In this document: in pieces, positions 55,389 to 64,000 of the stretch
How positions within the stretch are numbered: position 1 is the first letter of the stretch
Layout: every line of letters starts with the position of its first letter
Source: Rhizobium sullae
GTDB lineage: Bacteria > Pseudomonadota > Alphaproteobacteria > Rhizobiales > Rhizobiaceae
Length of the DNA stretch: 64,000 bases
Direction: 5' to 3'
Assembly (NCBI RefSeq): GCF_900169785.1
Contig: NZ_FWER01000015.1
Location: 1-64,000, forward strand
Program-made: the position numbers and the translations under genes
Notes under the pieces: model-generated
What the model was told of the DNA's origin: nothing
The model's input: only the letters and a program-made list of their open reading frames with translations
Databases searched by the model: none

Positions 55389-55735
55389 TGCCTGCTGCGC
55401 CTGTTCTTCGCGAAATCGTCCGACAGCATGCCGAGATGGCGGCATACCTGTGGACTGTCTACGATTACCACCTGCTTCATCCGGACGAGAACCCCGACAT
55501 GGACGAGGAGCGGCTTGCACGCCTCGTCGAGCGGCTTGAGGCGCACCTCGACGGGCTCAGAGTGGCGGGGCAGGCGGGGCTGGAAATTGCAAAGGAGCGG
55601 TACGCCGAGTTTCCGGAGGCTGGGGAGTTGTTTGTGCTGAGGATGTTGATGCCGGGGGCAGAAAATTTAAATGTGGCACGGTTGGATCTGGAAAAGGTGA
55701 GGAACTATCTAGCGGCCGGGCTTAGAAGTGCTTAG
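55388..55735 (+). CDS. Truncated TIGR02270-like T6SS protein
   Basis: This 115-aa protein matches the N-terminal part of TIGR02270 HEAT-like proteins (ILREIVRQHAEMAAYLW-type start; LEAHLDGLRVAGQAGLEIAK), which are usually near 400 residues and sit downstream of vgrG. Here it stops early, after NYLAAGLRSA, 27 bases before the convergent immunity gene. It may be a decayed gene or a functional short form. Confidence 0.6.
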   Translation: MPAAPVLREIVRQHAEMAAYLWTVYDYHLLHPDENPDMDEERLARLVERLEAHLDGLRVAGQAGLEIAKERYAEFPEAGELFVLRMLMPGAENLNVARLDLEKVRNYLAAGLRSA

Positions 55736-55762
55736 GAACCACGATTACTTGCTAGGATATCA

Positions 55763-56626
55763 TCACACATCGGCCGAGAGCGGCATCGGCACCCATTCCT
55801 TGCCTGGATCGAGATATGCTATGCCGTCAGCCCCTTGGCGCCACAATCGCTCACCAATCGTGCTGAGAAGTGCAGCGCGCTCTGTCGCAAAGGTTTCAAC
55901 AGTATCGCCTTTCAATACGAGGATTTCATCCTCGGCGGCGATCAGGACTTTCGAGTCCCACCGGACCGCATTGAGAAAGTTTAGCTCTCGCGCTCCGGCA
56001 TCGATTGACACGACTTCGTTCAGCCCGACGAACATCGCCGTCGCGTCCCATCCGGTTACAAGCACGCGCTCTGCCGACAGTGGCAAAACACACGTTATGT
56101 CTGCATTTGTCGGCAATTCTATCCGATGGAGCGCGCGATCCTTCAGGATTGCCAAAAACCCAGCTTCGCCAGAAATGATATGTCCGTTCGCACCCCAATC
56201 CGCGATGTCGTAGAGGTACAGGCTCTTCTTCTCTTCGGTAATTGGAACCCAGGTATTTGCCTTCCACAGAAAGATCATCTGGTCGTTGCCAATGCCGAAG
56301 AGCTCGCCGTTGACTACGCGCATGTCGTTAATTCTGTAGGGGCGAAGGTCCGGGTTGGCGATGTCGTTCCAGGTACCCTCGGTATACTCGTAGACATGCT
56401 GCAGGCGGTCGACGCAATAGAGTGTCCCTGCGAGTGTGGCCATGCTAACGATCTCGGTATCAAACACGCGAACCACTCGGAACCCGGGTGGATCGACTTG
56501 GATGACTACGCTCGTCGACAAATTGGGGGGGCCGTCCAGACCTGGATGGCAAAGCGCGAAAGACCGAGCTTCTTCTGAAGCTATAACTAGCTTGATGCCG
56601 AGTTCGTCCGGGGTGTTAAGCAACAT
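55763..56626 (-). CDS. Probable immunity protein, beta-propeller-like
   Basis: This 287-aa cytoplasmic protein without signal peptide has repeated beta-rich units (for example SMATLAGTLYCVDRLQHVYE; INDMRVVNGELFGIGNDQMI; GEAGFLAILKDRALHRIELP), like a WD/kelch-type propeller. It directly follows the DUF4150 toxin gene by 41 bases and ends the operon, the normal place of a cognate immunity gene. ATG 56626 has GCAGGA upstream. Function as immunity is inferred from position. Confidence 0.6.
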   Translation of the reverse strand: MLLNTPDELGIKLVIASEEARSFALCHPGLDGPPNLSTSVVIQVDPPGFRVVRVFDTEIVSMATLAGTLYCVDRLQHVYEYTEGTWNDIANPDLRPYRINDMRVVNGELFGIGNDQMIFLWKANTWVPITEEKKSLYLYDIADWGANGHIISGEAGFLAILKDRALHRIELPTNADITCVLPLSAERVLVTGWDATAMFVGLNEVVSIDAGARELNFLNAVRWDSKVLIAAEDEILVLKGDTVETFATERAALLSTIGERLWRQGADGIAYLDPGKEWVPMPLSADV

Positions 56627-56667
56627 TTCCTGCACTCCATCTGAAGGTTGTCGATGTTTGGCCGACC

Positions 56668-57708
56668 TCACAAAGGACGAGGGCTCATCGAAGCCATGAC
56701 GCCTCTGCCGGTATCGAACGTCTGGCCGGTCGATGGTTGCGTGCCTGGAGCCCTGACCTCGGTCGTATCTGTACATCCGAGTTTTTGCTTGTAGTACGCA
56801 TCCAGCATGTAACCGACGCACTCGGTTTCGCGGTCGGTCAAACTTGCCGCCTTCTGTATGGATTCTAGGCCGGCTTGGCGGGCTTCCTTGTAGGTCCACT
56901 TGCCGGTCGTAGGAGCGGTGGGGTGGTTCGCAGCGATCTCGTCGGAGATGTTGTGCGCCTTAGCATGCTGGCTGCGTGGGTTCTTGAACCGGTCGCCACG
57001 TAGGCAAATGCTCGGCGCATCGCCCTCGTGATACTTGCGGCCCGGATGTTGGCTCCCCTTCTGAAAGAGGTTCTTGAGTACCTTCCACGCGCGCTTGCCC
57101 AGCTTCGGCCCGTCTTTAAAGGACTCCATGGTCTCGACTCGCCCGCCCGGCCGGGCGAAGCAGGCGTTGTCGACGATGTGATGTGCTTGATACTCTGGCG
57201 TCTTGCAAGAGTTCGGATCGTACGTCGTCATGTATTCGGCGTAGACCTTGTCGCACGTATTAGTCCATCCCGGGTTGAGTTTGGCCAATTCGGGCCATGG
57301 GGGAGTCTGTCCTTGGGGGCTCGCATGATTGTGCGTCGCCAGATCAGTAAATCTGATCACCGGCTCGCCTTCGAACTTCACGTCGGGCGACCACTTGTGA
57401 AAATATTTCTTGCCGGTATTCTTCGATGTGATGATACCCTTCTTCGGCGCGCAACCCGCTTCGGTGCCGGAGGTCCGCTTTTCGTCGGACTTGTTCTTGA
57501 TGTTGACTTCCTTACTTCCGATCTTGACAGTGCCGGTACCGTTCTCAGTGTCAGCGGCCACTCCGAAGCTAGGGTAGGGGATGGGTACACCGGGTGGGGT
57601 GGCCGGGGTTTGAGGCGGGGTGAAGCAGACATCCGGGAAGGCCGCGATAGTTTGCGCGTTCACGGCCTTACCAGAGATTTCAAGTCCATTTGCGAAGACG
57701 TTGGACAT
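56668..57708 (-). CDS. DUF4150 (PAAR-like) putative T6SS nuclease effector
   Basis: This 346-aa protein has an N-terminal DUF4150/PAAR-like domain (about residues 1-130; VFANGLEISGKAVNAQTIAA) that would cap the VgrG spike, and a C-terminal toxin region (about 150-310). The toxin shows AHHIVDNACF (His176, His177, Asp180), HAKAHN (248-253) and paired cysteines, a pattern like HNH or HxxD nucleases such as Ntox15/Tde effectors. The exact family is not certain. Its ATG overlaps the thiolase-like stop (TAATG). Confidence 0.75.
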   Translation of the reverse strand: MSNVFANGLEISGKAVNAQTIAAFPDVCFTPPQTPATPPGVPIPYPSFGVAADTENGTGTVKIGSKEVNIKNKSDEKRTSGTEAGCAPKKGIITSKNTGKKYFHKWSPDVKFEGEPVIRFTDLATHNHASPQGQTPPWPELAKLNPGWTNTCDKVYAEYMTTYDPNSCKTPEYQAHHIVDNACFARPGGRVETMESFKDGPKLGKRAWKVLKNLFQKGSQHPGRKYHEGDAPSICLRGDRFKNPRSQHAKAHNISDEIAANHPTAPTTGKWTYKEARQAGLESIQKAASLTDRETECVGYMLDAYYKQKLGCTDTTEVRAPGTQPSTGQTFDTGRGVMASMSPRPL

Positions 57709-58730
57709 TAAGCGGTCCTCGCCGCCATAATCGCTGCGCCGCAGGCGCCGAAATCATTAGAGGCTTCGATCAGAACCGGGTTGCCGGCGGCGTATGCCTT
57801 GCGGGCGGCAGTGAAGGCCATTCCAACCATCAGCGGAACCACGGCAGCGCCGACATTGCCAAGCGATTCGGCAGGGCTCCAGATGTCCTGAAACTCATGA
57901 GCACCGCGGACGAGGCGCAGGCTGGCCAGCGCACTCTGTTTGAACCAATACTGCTCTCCGATAAGATCGGAGATGCGGTAGCCGAGCCGGTTCATCTCGA
58001 TGCCAGTTTCGTCGAGGGCTTCGCGATAAGCCGACATCATTCCGTCGCCGCGGAGCGGAAGATCATCGGAGTTGTAGATGTACGCTCGCTCACGAGCGAG
58101 GCCCAGCCCAAAGAGACGAAGCCCGCTGCTCTGCGAGCGGGTACATAGCACGGCTGCTGCCGCTTCTCCCGGTATAAAGCCATTGGGATTGTCCGGGGTC
58201 AGCAGGCGATTGTCAGCGAGGTAGCGAGCAATGGCCCCCGCCGTTAAATAGCTGTCGACGCCGACGATCATCACATAGGGAGCCTCGCCGGCCGAGAGTA
58301 TCCGCCGCGCCTGCTCGAGGGCGACGTGTCCCGACGGACGCCCATGGGCAATTATCCTAGACCGGCCGTGCGGCTGGCTTTCCACGATCTCAGCTATGCG
58401 GCCAAGGAGGCGCACGCCATCGGGCGCAGGGCGGCCGGGCCGGTCCTCCTCGGCAAGGCAGAGAATAAGGGCGGCCTGACCGCGTGCTTGCGGAACGGCC
58501 TCGAAGGCTTCGCAGATCGAGCCTGCCGCTAGATGAGCTATACGCTTTTCGCCGATCCAGTTGCGTGGCAGCGGCACGGGAGCTCCGATCAGCCAACCTC
58601 CGCCGGATCCCAGGAAGCGCGTCTCCTGAAATCCGTCCAGGCGGGCGCGCATCGCTGCGCAAGCGGAAGGTGTGTCGAGGCCGACGGCTGTCACCATGCC
58701 GACAGAAACGATGTCGATTGGAACGCTCAA
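57708..58730 (-). CDS. Thiolase-fold (beta-ketoacyl synthase-like) protein of T6SS effector module
   Basis: This protein of about 340 aa resembles beta-ketoacyl synthases (DIVSVGMVTAVGLDTPSACA near the start, VMIVGVDSYL in the core, NPNGFIPGEAAAAVLCTR), but the active-site cysteine region reads GRPSGHVALEQA, with no Cys, and the catalytic histidines are not evident. It is probably a scaffold or adaptor for loading the DUF4150 effector. The TTG start at 58730 overlaps the DUF2169 stop (TTGA) and has a GGAGGAAG region upstream. Confidence 0.75.
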   Translation of the reverse strand: MSVPIDIVSVGMVTAVGLDTPSACAAMRARLDGFQETRFLGSGGGWLIGAPVPLPRNWIGEKRIAHLAAGSICEAFEAVPQARGQAALILCLAEEDRPGRPAPDGVRLLGRIAEIVESQPHGRSRIIAHGRPSGHVALEQARRILSAGEAPYVMIVGVDSYLTAGAIARYLADNRLLTPDNPNGFIPGEAAAAVLCTRSQSSGLRLFGLGLARERAYIYNSDDLPLRGDGMMSAYREALDETGIEMNRLGYRISDLIGEQYWFKQSALASLRLVRGAHEFQDIWSPAESLGNVGAAVVPLMVGMAFTAARKAYAAGNPVLIEASNDFGACGAAIMAARTA

Positions 58731-59827
58731 ACCTCTTCTTCCTCCACTTTTTCTGACCCGCCGGCGCGGATGTAGCGTCGACCCGCAGCACGTGCTCGCC
58801 GCATGGATTCGGTCGGCGGCCCAACCCAGCATTCGCTAAAGTCGAGGATTGTCCGGTGGATGCGTTGCGAAACCCGCCAAACCAATGAAAAACGACGGTT
58901 GTCGGGGTCGAACAAAACAGTGTCCGGCAGAATTTCGGCTTCAAAAGTCTTCTCGGGACCCTTGAAGAGGGTCATCGGGAGTCCGGTTCCAGGCAACTGG
59001 AAACGCTCCCGGCCGGCCGCTGTGAGATTGATGAGCACAACTTCCTCGCCGCCCCTCGGCGGGTCTATCTGCTGGTCAGGCGGCGCCATCTGAAAATAGC
59101 GTTCGTCGAAATCGGACGGCAGGAACGGGAAGATGTTTTTCGTCCAGTTGTCGTCATAGGTGCCGCCATATTCGATCCGGCCTGGCCAGCCGCGCCCCAT
59201 CGGCCCGAAACTCATCGGGCGGTAGTCGCCGAACGGTGAGCGCACTTCCTCGCCGACCGCCTGCGTGTTGGGCAGGCGCAAGCCCGGGATCAGGTGCTGG
59301 TTGCGCGTGCGCGCCCAGCCGATGCCGACCGGGTTGAGCGGGTAGCTTGCGGGCAGCTTGTCGTCCGGGTCGAGGCGGTCGGTGCCTCCCCACGCCGTGT
59401 CGTAGGAGATGTGCTGACGCAGGAAGAGTTGCGGGGCAGTGGCAACGAAGATCGGTCCGCGGGCGCGCCATTCGCGATGCCCGACCACATCGAAGACCTT
59501 TGACCAGTTGCCAACCTTGATTCCGACGCTGACACGGTCGGCCGGACGCCCCCCGGGAGCATAGGCACATCCATTGGCGATGATGTCGCATCGGGGCTTT
59601 CGAAAAGCAAAGTCCGACTCCCAGAGGGTGGCCGAAAAACCCGGTTCACCCGTATGCGTGTCTGCCATCACCAGCGGCACCTGCACAGAAGATTTTTGCT
59701 CAGGGCCGCCCGGCGTTTCTGGAAAGTTGAAGGTTCCCTTGACGACGACGACGATGTACTCGCGGCCCTCTTTGTCCATGCCCATCGTGAATTCGGTCGG
59801 AAAGCCGGTTTGGTTCCAGATTTGCAT
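58727..59827 (-). CDS. DUF2169 protein, T6SS effector adaptor
   Basis: This 366-aa protein has the DUF2169 domain (QTGFPTEFTMGMDKEGREYI at the start; ISYDTAWGGTD and GIGWARTRNQ in the middle). DUF2169 proteins act as chaperones that help PAAR-like effectors reach VgrG. It lies between tagF and the thiolase-like gene and overlaps both by one to four bases, so the set is translationally coupled. Confidence 0.9.
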   Translation of the reverse strand: MQIWNQTGFPTEFTMGMDKEGREYIVVVVKGTFNFPETPGGPEQKSSVQVPLVMADTHTGEPGFSATLWESDFAFRKPRCDIIANGCAYAPGGRPADRVSVGIKVGNWSKVFDVVGHREWRARGPIFVATAPQLFLRQHISYDTAWGGTDRLDPDDKLPASYPLNPVGIGWARTRNQHLIPGLRLPNTQAVGEEVRSPFGDYRPMSFGPMGRGWPGRIEYGGTYDDNWTKNIFPFLPSDFDERYFQMAPPDQQIDPPRGGEEVVLINLTAAGRERFQLPGTGLPMTLFKGPEKTFEAEILPDTVLFDPDNRRFSLVWRVSQRIHRTILDFSECWVGPPTESMRRARAAGRRYIRAGGSEKVEEEEV

Positions 59828-60357
59828 CAGCCAGCCTCCAAACCTTCGGGGAAGAAGTGGCGGAGCGCTGCTTCAGGTGCGCCAGGATCAACCTCGATTG
59901 CCTTGCACTGGCCCGTCCACAATGCCATGCGCCGGACCGGGTCGCCGGACACGGTCATCGCGGGATAGGGCAGGGACGCAAGGCGGGCAGCCAGTCCGTC
60001 ACTGTCCATCTCGCCGTCGCGCGCAGACTTTCCCGCAGCTTCCAGCGCATCGAGCCAGTCTGTGGCGAGGGTGGCGATTTCAGCGGTGACGGTCGGCGGC
60101 ACAGCCGCGATGGTCAAGGGAAACCGCCGGCCAGCGCGGTCGGCGCTTGCCATCACCACGCCGGTCATGGGTCCGAAGGCTTCTGGCCCGAGGATAAATC
60201 GCAACCCCGGACGAGCCGACACCGAACGCTGCGAAAATCGGTGAACCAGATGTCGGCTGATCCAGCGGTCCCACGCGCCAACGAAGGAGGCCGGCAGACC
60301 GCGCGTGACAAAATCCCCCTTCGCGGGCAGTTTTCCGAAGAAGCCTGGCAGGATCAC
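59827..60357 (-). CDS. tagF: TagF, T6SS regulator
   Basis: This 176-aa protein starts with ILPGFFGKLPAKGDFVTRGL, the characteristic opening of TagF (DUF2094), a post-translational repressor of T6SS in Pseudomonas and Agrobacterium. It is a stand-alone domain, not fused to a phosphatase. The GTG start overlaps the tssM stop (GTGA), and the frame upstream is tssM shadow. The stop overlaps the next start (TGATG). Confidence 0.9.
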   Translation of the reverse strand: MILPGFFGKLPAKGDFVTRGLPASFVGAWDRWISRHLVHRFSQRSVSARPGLRFILGPEAFGPMTGVVMASADRAGRRFPLTIAAVPPTVTAEIATLATDWLDALEAAGKSARDGEMDSDGLAARLASLPYPAMTVSGDPVRRMALWTGQCKAIEVDPGAPEAALRHFFPEGLEAG

Positions 60358-63300
60358 AGTCGCGTCGGGCACGAAAACCTCGCAAACATTTTCAGGTCGT
60401 AGGGATTGGCCACGCTCGCGGCCCGAAGCTCGAAATCGGCGTAGTGGCCCTGTGCGGCAAGCCGCAGCTTGTAGAGTTCCGGAAGTTCGGTCCCGCTCAG
60501 CCGGCCGGCACGCAGCATCCGCAGGAAAGCCCAGCTCCCGGTCTCGCTGACCATCACTTCCGGCGAGCCGTCGAGGGGCTGGAAGGCGAGGGTAATTACG
60601 CCCGTCCCATCCTTGCCCGGCCACGTCATTGGCTGCGGGCGAGTTGGGTTGTTGAAATAGGTGAGGCTCTGGCCGTCGACGTTCAGCGTCACGCGGCCGA
60701 CGGTCGGCGAAAGGTCCTTGGGCTCGAGCGTAAAGGTCAGGATCGGTCCGGCACCACCTGGAAAGAGGCTGTCGCGGATCAGCCGGGCCTGTTCCAAGGC
60801 CGCTAAGGCCGACGAATCGAGCCGGATGTCCGCACGCCATTTCCAGGGGTGACGCGTCATGTCGACGTAGTTGATCAGCTGATTGTTGATGAAGCTGTCA
60901 ATCAGCCCGCCCGGACCAAAGACCCGCGCAAAGTCGACCACGTTGACATCGATTGCGCTGTCAGGGATGAACGGATAGCGGTTCGCCAGCGCCGCCTGAC
61001 AGAAAGGCAGCACATCGGCGCGCCAGATGGCGTTAAGTTCAGAGGTGACCGCTTCCGTTGTAAGGCCGCTCGTGTCGCCGGCGATGCCGGCCAGCCAGTC
61101 GTCGAGCGGGTCAGGGAGGGTCATGGCCTGTTTTGCCACCGCCCCTGTGAGTTCCGCCAAGCCGCCTTGTCGCTTTATTGCATCCTCGGCATCGGGACTT
61201 GCCGATACGGTCTGCAGCATGTTCGAGAGCGCAGTGAGCGCCGCAACGGCGTCGTTGAGTGCTGGAGGTTGGCCGTCGACCTCGGCGATCGCGGCTTTGA
61301 TGGGTTTGAAATGCTCGGCCACCAGCACGCCCGAGAGGTCCACTTCAGCCTTGGAGCCGGGGGCGGGCATCAGCTTCACGCCCTTTTTGGCAAGCTTGCC
61401 GATCTTGCCGAGTTTGGACAAAAGCTTGGAAGCTGCTGCCGGAGGGACTTTGCCCCCAGCGTCATCTTCGGAACGGGTAAGTTCGGTTTCCTGGACGACG
61501 GCGTTCAGCAGTCGCTTCATCGAGGAATCTGCGCTGGAGAGATCCTTGAGGTTTTCGCTCGCCGTCTGCAGGTCTGCCAGCGGCGCGAGCCTTACGTCGC
61601 GCAGAAAGCTGTCCCACTTCGCGATATAATCGTCGTAGTAAAGCTTGAGGATGTCCTGGGAAAGCGCGGCGACCGACGGGCTGGCATTTTCCGAGCACCC
61701 TCCGGCAAAGACGGAGCGATCGAGCGCAGCCTGAGTGGCGACGTCCTCCAGCCGTGCAAGAATTCCGTTGTGAAAGCCGTCATAGGTGAAGGCGCCGCTG
61801 ATGCCCACTCTAAGGGTCTTGTCCGAGCGTCGCGCGAGAACCTTAAGGCCGTTTGGGCCGACATGGTCCGCCGGGATCCAATCTTTAAGTGCTGTGACCT
61901 CCGGATCTGAGAGCAATGCATTATAGGCACGCACTGGAAGCGGAATTGAGCAGATGCTCCGCAATGCTTCGCCCACCAGCGCCTCATCTGGCTGGATAAG
62001 CGCTTGATCCGCCGCCATGTTATCGATTGCGGCGAGTTGATGGTCGGCAGCCATCTCGGTCCGGAAGGGCGGCGCAGGCGCGAATTCGGGCAGCCGCTCC
62101 GTCCACCATTGCTTGGCGAATTCGGGGTCCATCGGCGACAATCCGGTCATCATGCGATACGTCTTCAAGGCGCCGAGAAGGAACTCCGGGTCACGGATCT
62201 GACGCCACATCGTCGCCTCGAGCAGCGCAACCATGCGTGGCTCCAATATGTTGCGAAGCGAGCGGTGATAGGCGTCCTCCTGCGCCTGTCTGATCTCGGT
62301 CGCCGCGGAAGGGCCGATCAACGCAGCAATCCCGCCTGGCGGCTCGGTCCGGGCATTCGATACTTCGGTTGCGGCCTCGAGCGCCACATCCAGGTCGAGC
62401 GGTTCCAGCGGCGCCTGACGTGCAGCGACCGGAGTGAGCGGAAGCTGCAGGGCCTCCAGCTGTTCGGCCTGTGCCGAAAGAGCGGCGCTGTTTTTCCGAT
62501 AGGAAACCGTAAAGGCCAGGCCGGCGACGACAACCAATGCCGCGGCGGCCACTGCAGCGCCGCGCCATATCCAGATACGCCGTTCCTCTGCGGCAGGATC
62601 GAACGTGCCGAGACCCGCCTCCTTGAAGATCACTTTCGTGAGCAGGTCCTTCAGGAAGAAGCTGCGCTTCTCAACCCGCAGCATCGGCCCGGCGGGCTGT
62701 GCCGGAAGGCCGAAAGAGGAAGCGAGGGCTGCCGTCAGCCGGTCGATTGCCGTGCCTTCCTGAGTGGCGGAAGTTAGATAGATACCGCGCAACCAGGCGC
62801 TTTCGGCATAGCGGCTTTCACCGAAAACGGTTTCGACCAGCACGCGAATAGGCTCGGAGAGGCTCGCAACCTGTGCCGGGAAACGAAATATCTCCGCGCG
62901 CGCGGTAAGGTTTTCTTCGCCTTCCAGACGGGGAACGAGGCGTCGTTCGAGCTCGCCAGCCAATGCTGCAAGTTCCCGCGTAACTTCGCTGCCGTCGATG
63001 CTCGCGCCGGGCGGGAAGGTTGCTCCCCAGACCTGCTCGCGATCGGCCGTCGACAGCCCTCCGAAGAAAGTCTCGAACCCCTTTATGAGATCGGCCTTGG
63101 TCAGCATAAGGTAGACGGGCAGGCGGATCTCGAGCCGTTCCTGAAGTTCGGTTAGCCGTTTACGGATCTGGCGGCCGTGCGCGCGAATGGCCGCGTCGCC
63201 TTCTAAAAGCGTGTCGATGGCGAGTGCCACGATGACGCCGTTCAAGGCCCGGCGGCCCCGGTGCTTCTTCAGAAGATCGAGGAAGCCCAACCATTCCGCT

Positions 63301-63884
63301 GCGTCGACGTCGGGTTGGCTTTCCTGTTGAACGTAGCGGCCGGCGGTGTCGATCAGCACCGCCTCTTCGGAAAAGAACCAGTCGCAGTTGCGCGTCCCGC
63401 CCACGCCATGCAAATCGTCGGAGAGGTCGATGGGGAAGCTTAGCCCAGATTGCCGCAGTGCCGTTGTCTTGCCGGTCGCAGGCGGGCCGATGATCACGTA
63501 CCAAGGCATCTCCCGGAGAAACTTTCGGCCGCCGATTTTGTGGCGTTTCAGCTCCGACATCACTTCCCGGAACTTTGCGCCCACGGAGGCGACGCCTTCC
63601 TCAGCCGGGCTCGGGGGCGCTTCCGGTGGCGGGGCGATTTCGGAAACGAAAAGGCGGTTGGCGCGGATTGCCCGGCGTTGTGCGGCGATCCACCAGATGA
63701 TGAACAGAACGAAGAGAAAGCCTATGATGACCAATCGCACCGTCTCGGACGCTAATGGCGCGCTCTCTCCGACACTGACGATCGGGCCGAAGATCCAGAC
63801 GATCAGGGACAGCAACACGAGCCCGATGAAGGTCCAGAGCCAGCGCGAGGTTAGGATAGCCCAGAGGAAACGGAAGATCGCCAT
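60354..63884 (-). CDS. tssM: T6SS inner-membrane protein TssM (IcmF)
   Basis: This 1176-aa protein anchors the T6SS membrane complex. It has two N-terminal helices (about 13-35, 48-67), a cytoplasmic GTPase-like domain with intact Walker A GPPATGKTTALRQSG at 133 and the family block GVGGTRNCDWFFSEEAVLID, a further helix near 440-465, and a large periplasmic IcmF domain. It is directly after tssL and before tagF in one operon. Confidence 0.96.
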   Translation of the reverse strand: MAIFRFLWAILTSRWLWTFIGLVLLSLIVWIFGPIVSVGESAPLASETVRLVIIGFLFVLFIIWWIAAQRRAIRANRLFVSEIAPPPEAPPSPAEEGVASVGAKFREVMSELKRHKIGGRKFLREMPWYVIIGPPATGKTTALRQSGLSFPIDLSDDLHGVGGTRNCDWFFSEEAVLIDTAGRYVQQESQPDVDAAEWLGFLDLLKKHRGRRALNGVIVALAIDTLLEGDAAIRAHGRQIRKRLTELQERLEIRLPVYLMLTKADLIKGFETFFGGLSTADREQVWGATFPPGASIDGSEVTRELAALAGELERRLVPRLEGEENLTARAEIFRFPAQVASLSEPIRVLVETVFGESRYAESAWLRGIYLTSATQEGTAIDRLTAALASSFGLPAQPAGPMLRVEKRSFFLKDLLTKVIFKEAGLGTFDPAAEERRIWIWRGAAVAAAALVVVAGLAFTVSYRKNSAALSAQAEQLEALQLPLTPVAARQAPLEPLDLDVALEAATEVSNARTEPPGGIAALIGPSAATEIRQAQEDAYHRSLRNILEPRMVALLEATMWRQIRDPEFLLGALKTYRMMTGLSPMDPEFAKQWWTERLPEFAPAPPFRTEMAADHQLAAIDNMAADQALIQPDEALVGEALRSICSIPLPVRAYNALLSDPEVTALKDWIPADHVGPNGLKVLARRSDKTLRVGISGAFTYDGFHNGILARLEDVATQAALDRSVFAGGCSENASPSVAALSQDILKLYYDDYIAKWDSFLRDVRLAPLADLQTASENLKDLSSADSSMKRLLNAVVQETELTRSEDDAGGKVPPAAASKLLSKLGKIGKLAKKGVKLMPAPGSKAEVDLSGVLVAEHFKPIKAAIAEVDGQPPALNDAVAALTALSNMLQTVSASPDAEDAIKRQGGLAELTGAVAKQAMTLPDPLDDWLAGIAGDTSGLTTEAVTSELNAIWRADVLPFCQAALANRYPFIPDSAIDVNVVDFARVFGPGGLIDSFINNQLINYVDMTRHPWKWRADIRLDSSALAALEQARLIRDSLFPGGAGPILTFTLEPKDLSPTVGRVTLNVDGQSLTYFNNPTRPQPMTWPGKDGTGVITLAFQPLDGSPEVMVSETGSWAFLRMLRAGRLSGTELPELYKLRLAAQGHYADFELRAASVANPYDLKMFARFSCPTRL

Positions 63885-63885
63885 C

Positions 63886-64000
63886 TCAAAGCCCCTTCTC
63901 GATCAGGAGCTCGATGCGGCGGTTGGCAGCCCGGCCTTCGCGAGTGTCGTTTCTGGCAAGGGGCTGCGTTGCCGCACGTCCTTCCGATCTCAAGCGTTCA
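63886..64000 (-). CDS. tssL: TssL C-terminal end (OmpA-like domain), cut by window
   Basis: The last 38 codons of a gene enter from the right edge, ending NDTREGRAANRRIELLIEKG. This is the end of a peptidoglycan-binding OmpA-like domain, as found on TssL proteins of the extended type. It stops one base before tssM starts, so it belongs to the same operon. Confidence 0.85.
   Translation of the reverse strand, partial: ERLRSEGRAATQPLARNDTREGRAANRRIELLIEKGL

Overview
The window is GC-rich DNA with Rhizobiales-type gene content: a plasmid-style second respiratory complex I (nuo2), many ABC uptake systems each with its own regulator, a peptide/acid-sugar catabolic block, a VapBC locus, and one end of an imp-type type VI secretion system (T6SS). 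Together with many mobile-element and pseudogene remnants, this suggests a Sinorhizobium/Ensifer, Rhizobium or Agrobacterium-like alphaproteobacterium, probably on a megaplasmid or chromid. This is inferred from gene content, not from a marker gene.

Left part (1-12.6 kb): the 3' end of an IS200/IS605-type tnpB with its right-end hairpin, then nuoABCDEFG on the plus strand. Convergent to it are nuoH, nuoI and a CBS-domain gene on the minus strand. The proton-pumping subunits J, K, L, M and N are not in the window. A broken GntR gene, a CorC/HlyC-type membrane protein and scraps of conjugation and IS1182 genes follow.

Catabolic block (12.6-24.3 kb): a DUF1537 acid-sugar kinase with a GntR regulator (plus strand), an Fe-alcohol dehydrogenase / PdxA2-like dehydrogenase / BNR-repeat protein operon (minus strand), and a divergent peptide-type ABC importer ending in a DapA/NanA-like lyase. 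Kinase plus PdxA2 is the known signature of four-carbon acid-sugar breakdown. The lyase, BNR protein and peptide-type importer around it suggest a larger, uncharacterised substrate.

Middle (24.3-46 kb): a scar zone with IS630 and serine-recombinase scraps and an FMN reductase gene cut in two by a local inversion. Then come a small serine hydrolase, a 1-Cys peroxiredoxin, enoyl-CoA hydratase/TetR, vapB with a frameshifted vapC, a FecBCD-type metal or siderophore importer (one of its two binding-protein genes has a nonsense codon), a methyltransferase, LysR/SDR, AraC, a hydrolase, a sugar ABC importer with a double-length permease, and a BacA-related ABC exporter/importer.

Right part (46-64 kb): small genes, a two-domain glycosyltransferase, a secreted caspase-like/Sel1 protein, then vgrG with accessory genes. 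Convergent to vgrG is a minus-strand T6SS operon: tssL, tssM, tagF, DUF2169, a thiolase-fold protein, a DUF4150 (PAAR-like) putative toxin and a probable immunity protein. This last set is the strongest candidate for an undescribed effector module.
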